Below are positions 61,859 to 64,000 of a DNA stretch of 64,000 nt, piece after piece. The DNA is from Bacillus sp. AFS088145 (GTDB lineage Bacteria; Bacillota; Bacilli; Bacillales; Bacillaceae_G). Below the pieces are notes generated by a model. It had not been told where the DNA came from. It saw nothing but the letters and a program-made list of their open reading frames with translations, and made no database searches. How positions within the stretch are numbered: position 1 is the first letter of the stretch; every line of letters begins with the position of its first letter. The stretch lies in NCBI RefSeq assembly GCF_002564465.1, contig NZ_NUUX01000040.1, forward strand, positions 1 through 64,000, given 5' to 3'. A program made the position numbers and the translations under genes.

Positions 61859-64000
61859 ATGAACAACGAACTTCAAAAAGAACAAGTAAGAGTAAATGCT
61901 GTACTAGATCTAATTACGGACAAAATTAGTAAATTAACAGACGAAACAGCCCAACGTAGAAACGAAGTCATCAATGTTCGTAAAAACTTTTGGGATGAGG
62001 TTAAAGTTAATACAGATAGCTTTGATGATTATTTAGAGACGGTTATTAGTTTAAGACAACAATCTCAACTTTTGGCGATCGGCCAAATTAATCATAAGCA
62101 ATCTTCAAACCGATTATCAGCACTTCGTCGGATGAAAGAGGTTCCTTATTTTGGTCGTATTAACTTTACAGAAGAAGGTATGTCTGAAACGGAGCGTATT
62201 TATATTGGTGTTTCAACGCTAATGGATGAAACTGGAGAAAATATTTTAGTTTATGATTGGAGGGCCCCAGTTTCGAGTGTTTACTATGATTATCCACCAG
62301 GTCCTGCTGAATATGATACACCTGGGGGGAAAGTAAATGGCGTATTAGACCAAAAATGGCAATACATTATACGTAACGGTGTAATTGAATCAATGTTCGA
62401 TACAAGTCTTACTATAGGTGATGAGATTTTGCAGCATGTGCTAGGCAAAGGTACAAATAAGCACATGAGAAGCATAGTAGCCAGCATTCAAAAAGAACAA
62501 AATCAGATTATTCGTTATGACAAAGGTAGATTACTGATTGTTCAAGGGGCGGCTGGCAGCGGAAAGACATCTGCAGCTTTACAAAGGATTGCCTATTTGC
62601 TCTACAAATATAGAAATTGGATAAAAGCAGATCAAATTATCTTATTTTCTCCTAACGCAATGTTTAATAACTACGTATCGAGAGTTTTACCTGAACTAGG
62701 CGAAGAAAATATGCAACAGGTTACATTCCAAGAATATTTAGTTCATAGGCTAAGTGATGCGTTCCAAGTTGAGGATAATTATGAGCAATTAGAATATGTG
62801 CTAACTGCTTTAGATGATCCTTCCTATAAGACTAGGACTTCAAGCATTCGATTTAAAGCTTCAACTCATTTCTTTGAGACGATTAAGGCATACAGACAAT
62901 CACTGGAATTATCCGGAATGGTCTTTAGGGGATTTAAATTTAGGGGCAAACCTGTTGTTACAGCTAAACAGATATATGAAAGATTTTATAGCACCGATAC
63001 TTCTTTAAAATTTAACAACCGATTAGAGAACTTGACGGAATGGTTAAACAAACAAATCAATGACATGGAAAAGCTAGAATTGAAAAAAACATGGGTACAA
63101 GATGAAATCGAGTTACTCAGTAAAGATGATTATCAAAAAGCATATAAGTACTTACAGAAAAAACAATTTAAAGATAATTCATTCGATGATTATGAACAAG
63201 AAACTAAGGTATTAGGTCGAATGGTTGTACGTAAAAAACTAAAGCCATTACGTGAATGGGTACGGGGATTACGTTTCATTGACATAAAGGGTGTATACAA
63301 ACAGTTATTTTCCAATCCAACTCAAATTGAACAATGGATTGAAGGGGATATCCCTGAAAATTGGGAAGACATATGTCAGTTAACATTAAATATGTTAGAT
63401 GAAGGCAAATTGTTTTATGAGGATGCTACACCGTATTTACTTTTAAAAGAATTGGTTCAAGGATTCCAATCGAATGTTACGATTAAATTTGTACTTGTAG
63501 ATGAAGCTCAAGATTATTCTCCTTTCCAATTTGAGTTCTTGAAGAGATTGTTTCCCTCTGCAAAGATGACTGTTTTAGGTGACTTTAATCAGGCTATCTT
63601 TGCGCATGCCAGTGAAATGGGAGATTTTAATGTCCTTAAAGGCTTATATGGGCCAGATGAAACAAAAGTGATCAATTTGACACGCAGTTACAGATCAACA
63701 AAACCAATTGTAGAGTTCACACGTAGACTCATACCTGGAGGTAATCTAATTACACCTTTTGAACGAGTTGGAGATAAGCCTGTGTTAACACAGTTATCTA
63801 ATCGAGAAGATTTGCACAGTCATATTGCATCTAAAATCGAAGACTTAAAGAAAAGTGAATTTAATACAATTGCTGTCATTTGCAAATCTGCTGAAGAAAG
63901 TTTAGAGGCGTATGAAGCATTAAAAGTTGTAGAAGGAATCAAGCATGTGAAGAGAAACTCAGTTGAATATGAACAAGGTGTAGTCATTATTCCTGCATAT
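61859..64000 (+). CDS. helD: RNA polymerase recycling ATPase HelD (3' end outside window)
   Basis: 714 residues are visible of a protein normally about 775 long; the frame is open to the window edge. HelD pushes nucleic acid and sigma out of stalled RNA polymerase. Features are a charged N-terminal coiled coil (residues 1-70), the YDWRAPVSSVYYDYPPGPAEY segment, Walker A AAGSGKTSAALQRIAYLLYKYR near residue 232, Walker B VDEAQDYSPFQFEFLKRLF, and GDFNQAIFAHASE, as in UvrD-like helicases. AAAGGAG lies before ATG 61859. Confidence 0.95.
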   Translation, partial: MNNELQKEQVRVNAVLDLITDKISKLTDETAQRRNEVINVRKNFWDEVKVNTDSFDDYLETVISLRQQSQLLAIGQINHKQSSNRLSALRRMKEVPYFGRINFTEEGMSETERIYIGVSTLMDETGENILVYDWRAPVSSVYYDYPPGPAEYDTPGGKVNGVLDQKWQYIIRNGVIESMFDTSLTIGDEILQHVLGKGTNKHMRSIVASIQKEQNQIIRYDKGRLLIVQGAAGSGKTSAALQRIAYLLYKYRNWIKADQIILFSPNAMFNNYVSRVLPELGEENMQQVTFQEYLVHRLSDAFQVEDNYEQLEYVLTALDDPSYKTRTSSIRFKASTHFFETIKAYRQSLELSGMVFRGFKFRGKPVVTAKQIYERFYSTDTSLKFNNRLENLTEWLNKQINDMEKLELKKTWVQDEIELLSKDDYQKAYKYLQKKQFKDNSFDDYEQETKVLGRMVVRKKLKPLREWVRGLRFIDIKGVYKQLFSNPTQIEQWIEGDIPENWEDICQLTLNMLDEGKLFYEDATPYLLLKELVQGFQSNVTIKFVLVDEAQDYSPFQFEFLKRLFPSAKMTVLGDFNQAIFAHASEMGDFNVLKGLYGPDETKVINLTRSYRSTKPIVEFTRRLIPGGNLITPFERVGDKPVLTQLSNREDLHSHIASKIEDLKKSEFNTIAVICKSAEESLEAYEALKVVEGIKHVKRNSVEYEQGVVIIPAY

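Overview
The window is the replication-origin segment of a low-GC, endospore-type Bacillaceae chromosome. The gene order gyrA-gyrB-recF-yaaA-dnaN-dnaA | rpmH-rnpA-yidC-jag-mnmE-mnmG-rsmG-noc-parA-parB-yyaC ... ychF-rpsF-ssb-rpsR-yybS-gdpP-rplI-dnaB-purA-tRNAs-walRKHIJ-rlmH is that of Bacillus sensu lato. The yyaC spore gene, Noc, the parS sites and many TTG/GTG starts behind strong Shine-Dalgarno sequences agree with this. The exact genus cannot be fixed from the sequence alone.

Layout. 1-9.4 kb (minus strand): an rRNA-operon promoter reading off the left edge, gyrA, gyrB, recF, yaaA, dnaN and dnaA. remB, usually found between recF and gyrB, is absent. 7.86-8.01 and 9.36-10.1 kb: a bipartite oriC with DnaA boxes on both sides of dnaA and a DnaA-trio/GC-spacer/DnaA-box unwinding module next to dnaN. 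10.1-19.1 kb: ribosome, RNase P, membrane insertase and tRNA-modification genes, then the noc and parAB segregation genes with two exact parS sites; a third lies inside walK at 32.5 kb. 19.1-30.1 kb: yyaC, an MscS channel, yyzM, ychF, the rpsF-ssb-rpsR operon with an S6:S18 leader, yybS-gdpP-rplI, dnaB and purA. 30.25-30.6 kb: tRNA-Lys/Glu/Asp/Phe. 30.9-37.3 kb: the wal operon, a CxxH/CxxC small protein embedded in a cluster of DnaA boxes, and rlmH.

From rlmH onward the conserved backbone ends and accessory genes begin. They are a secreted lamin-tail/NucA-type nuclease, a frameshifted pseudogene, a 2681-residue secreted subtilase with a dockerin-like module and four C-terminal 75-residue repeats, and malate:quinone oxidoreductase behind an unusual leader. 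An 11-kb sugar locus follows (50.7-61.5 kb), and the window ends in a truncated helD.

The sugar locus reads as a complete N-acetylgalactosamine/galactosamine route. An ABC importer brings in free sugar, a ROK kinase phosphorylates it, a NagA/AgaA-type deacetylase and an AgaS isomerase/deaminase convert it to tagatose-6-P, and a PfkB-family kinase and class II aldolase split it to triose phosphates. A GntR/HutC regulator is encoded in the middle. Four copies of an AACTGGTWATRA-type palindrome sit in front of the three transcription units, with a CcpA cre-like site before the importer. The one gene without an assigned step is a Gfo/Idh/MocA protein carrying a cysteine cluster.
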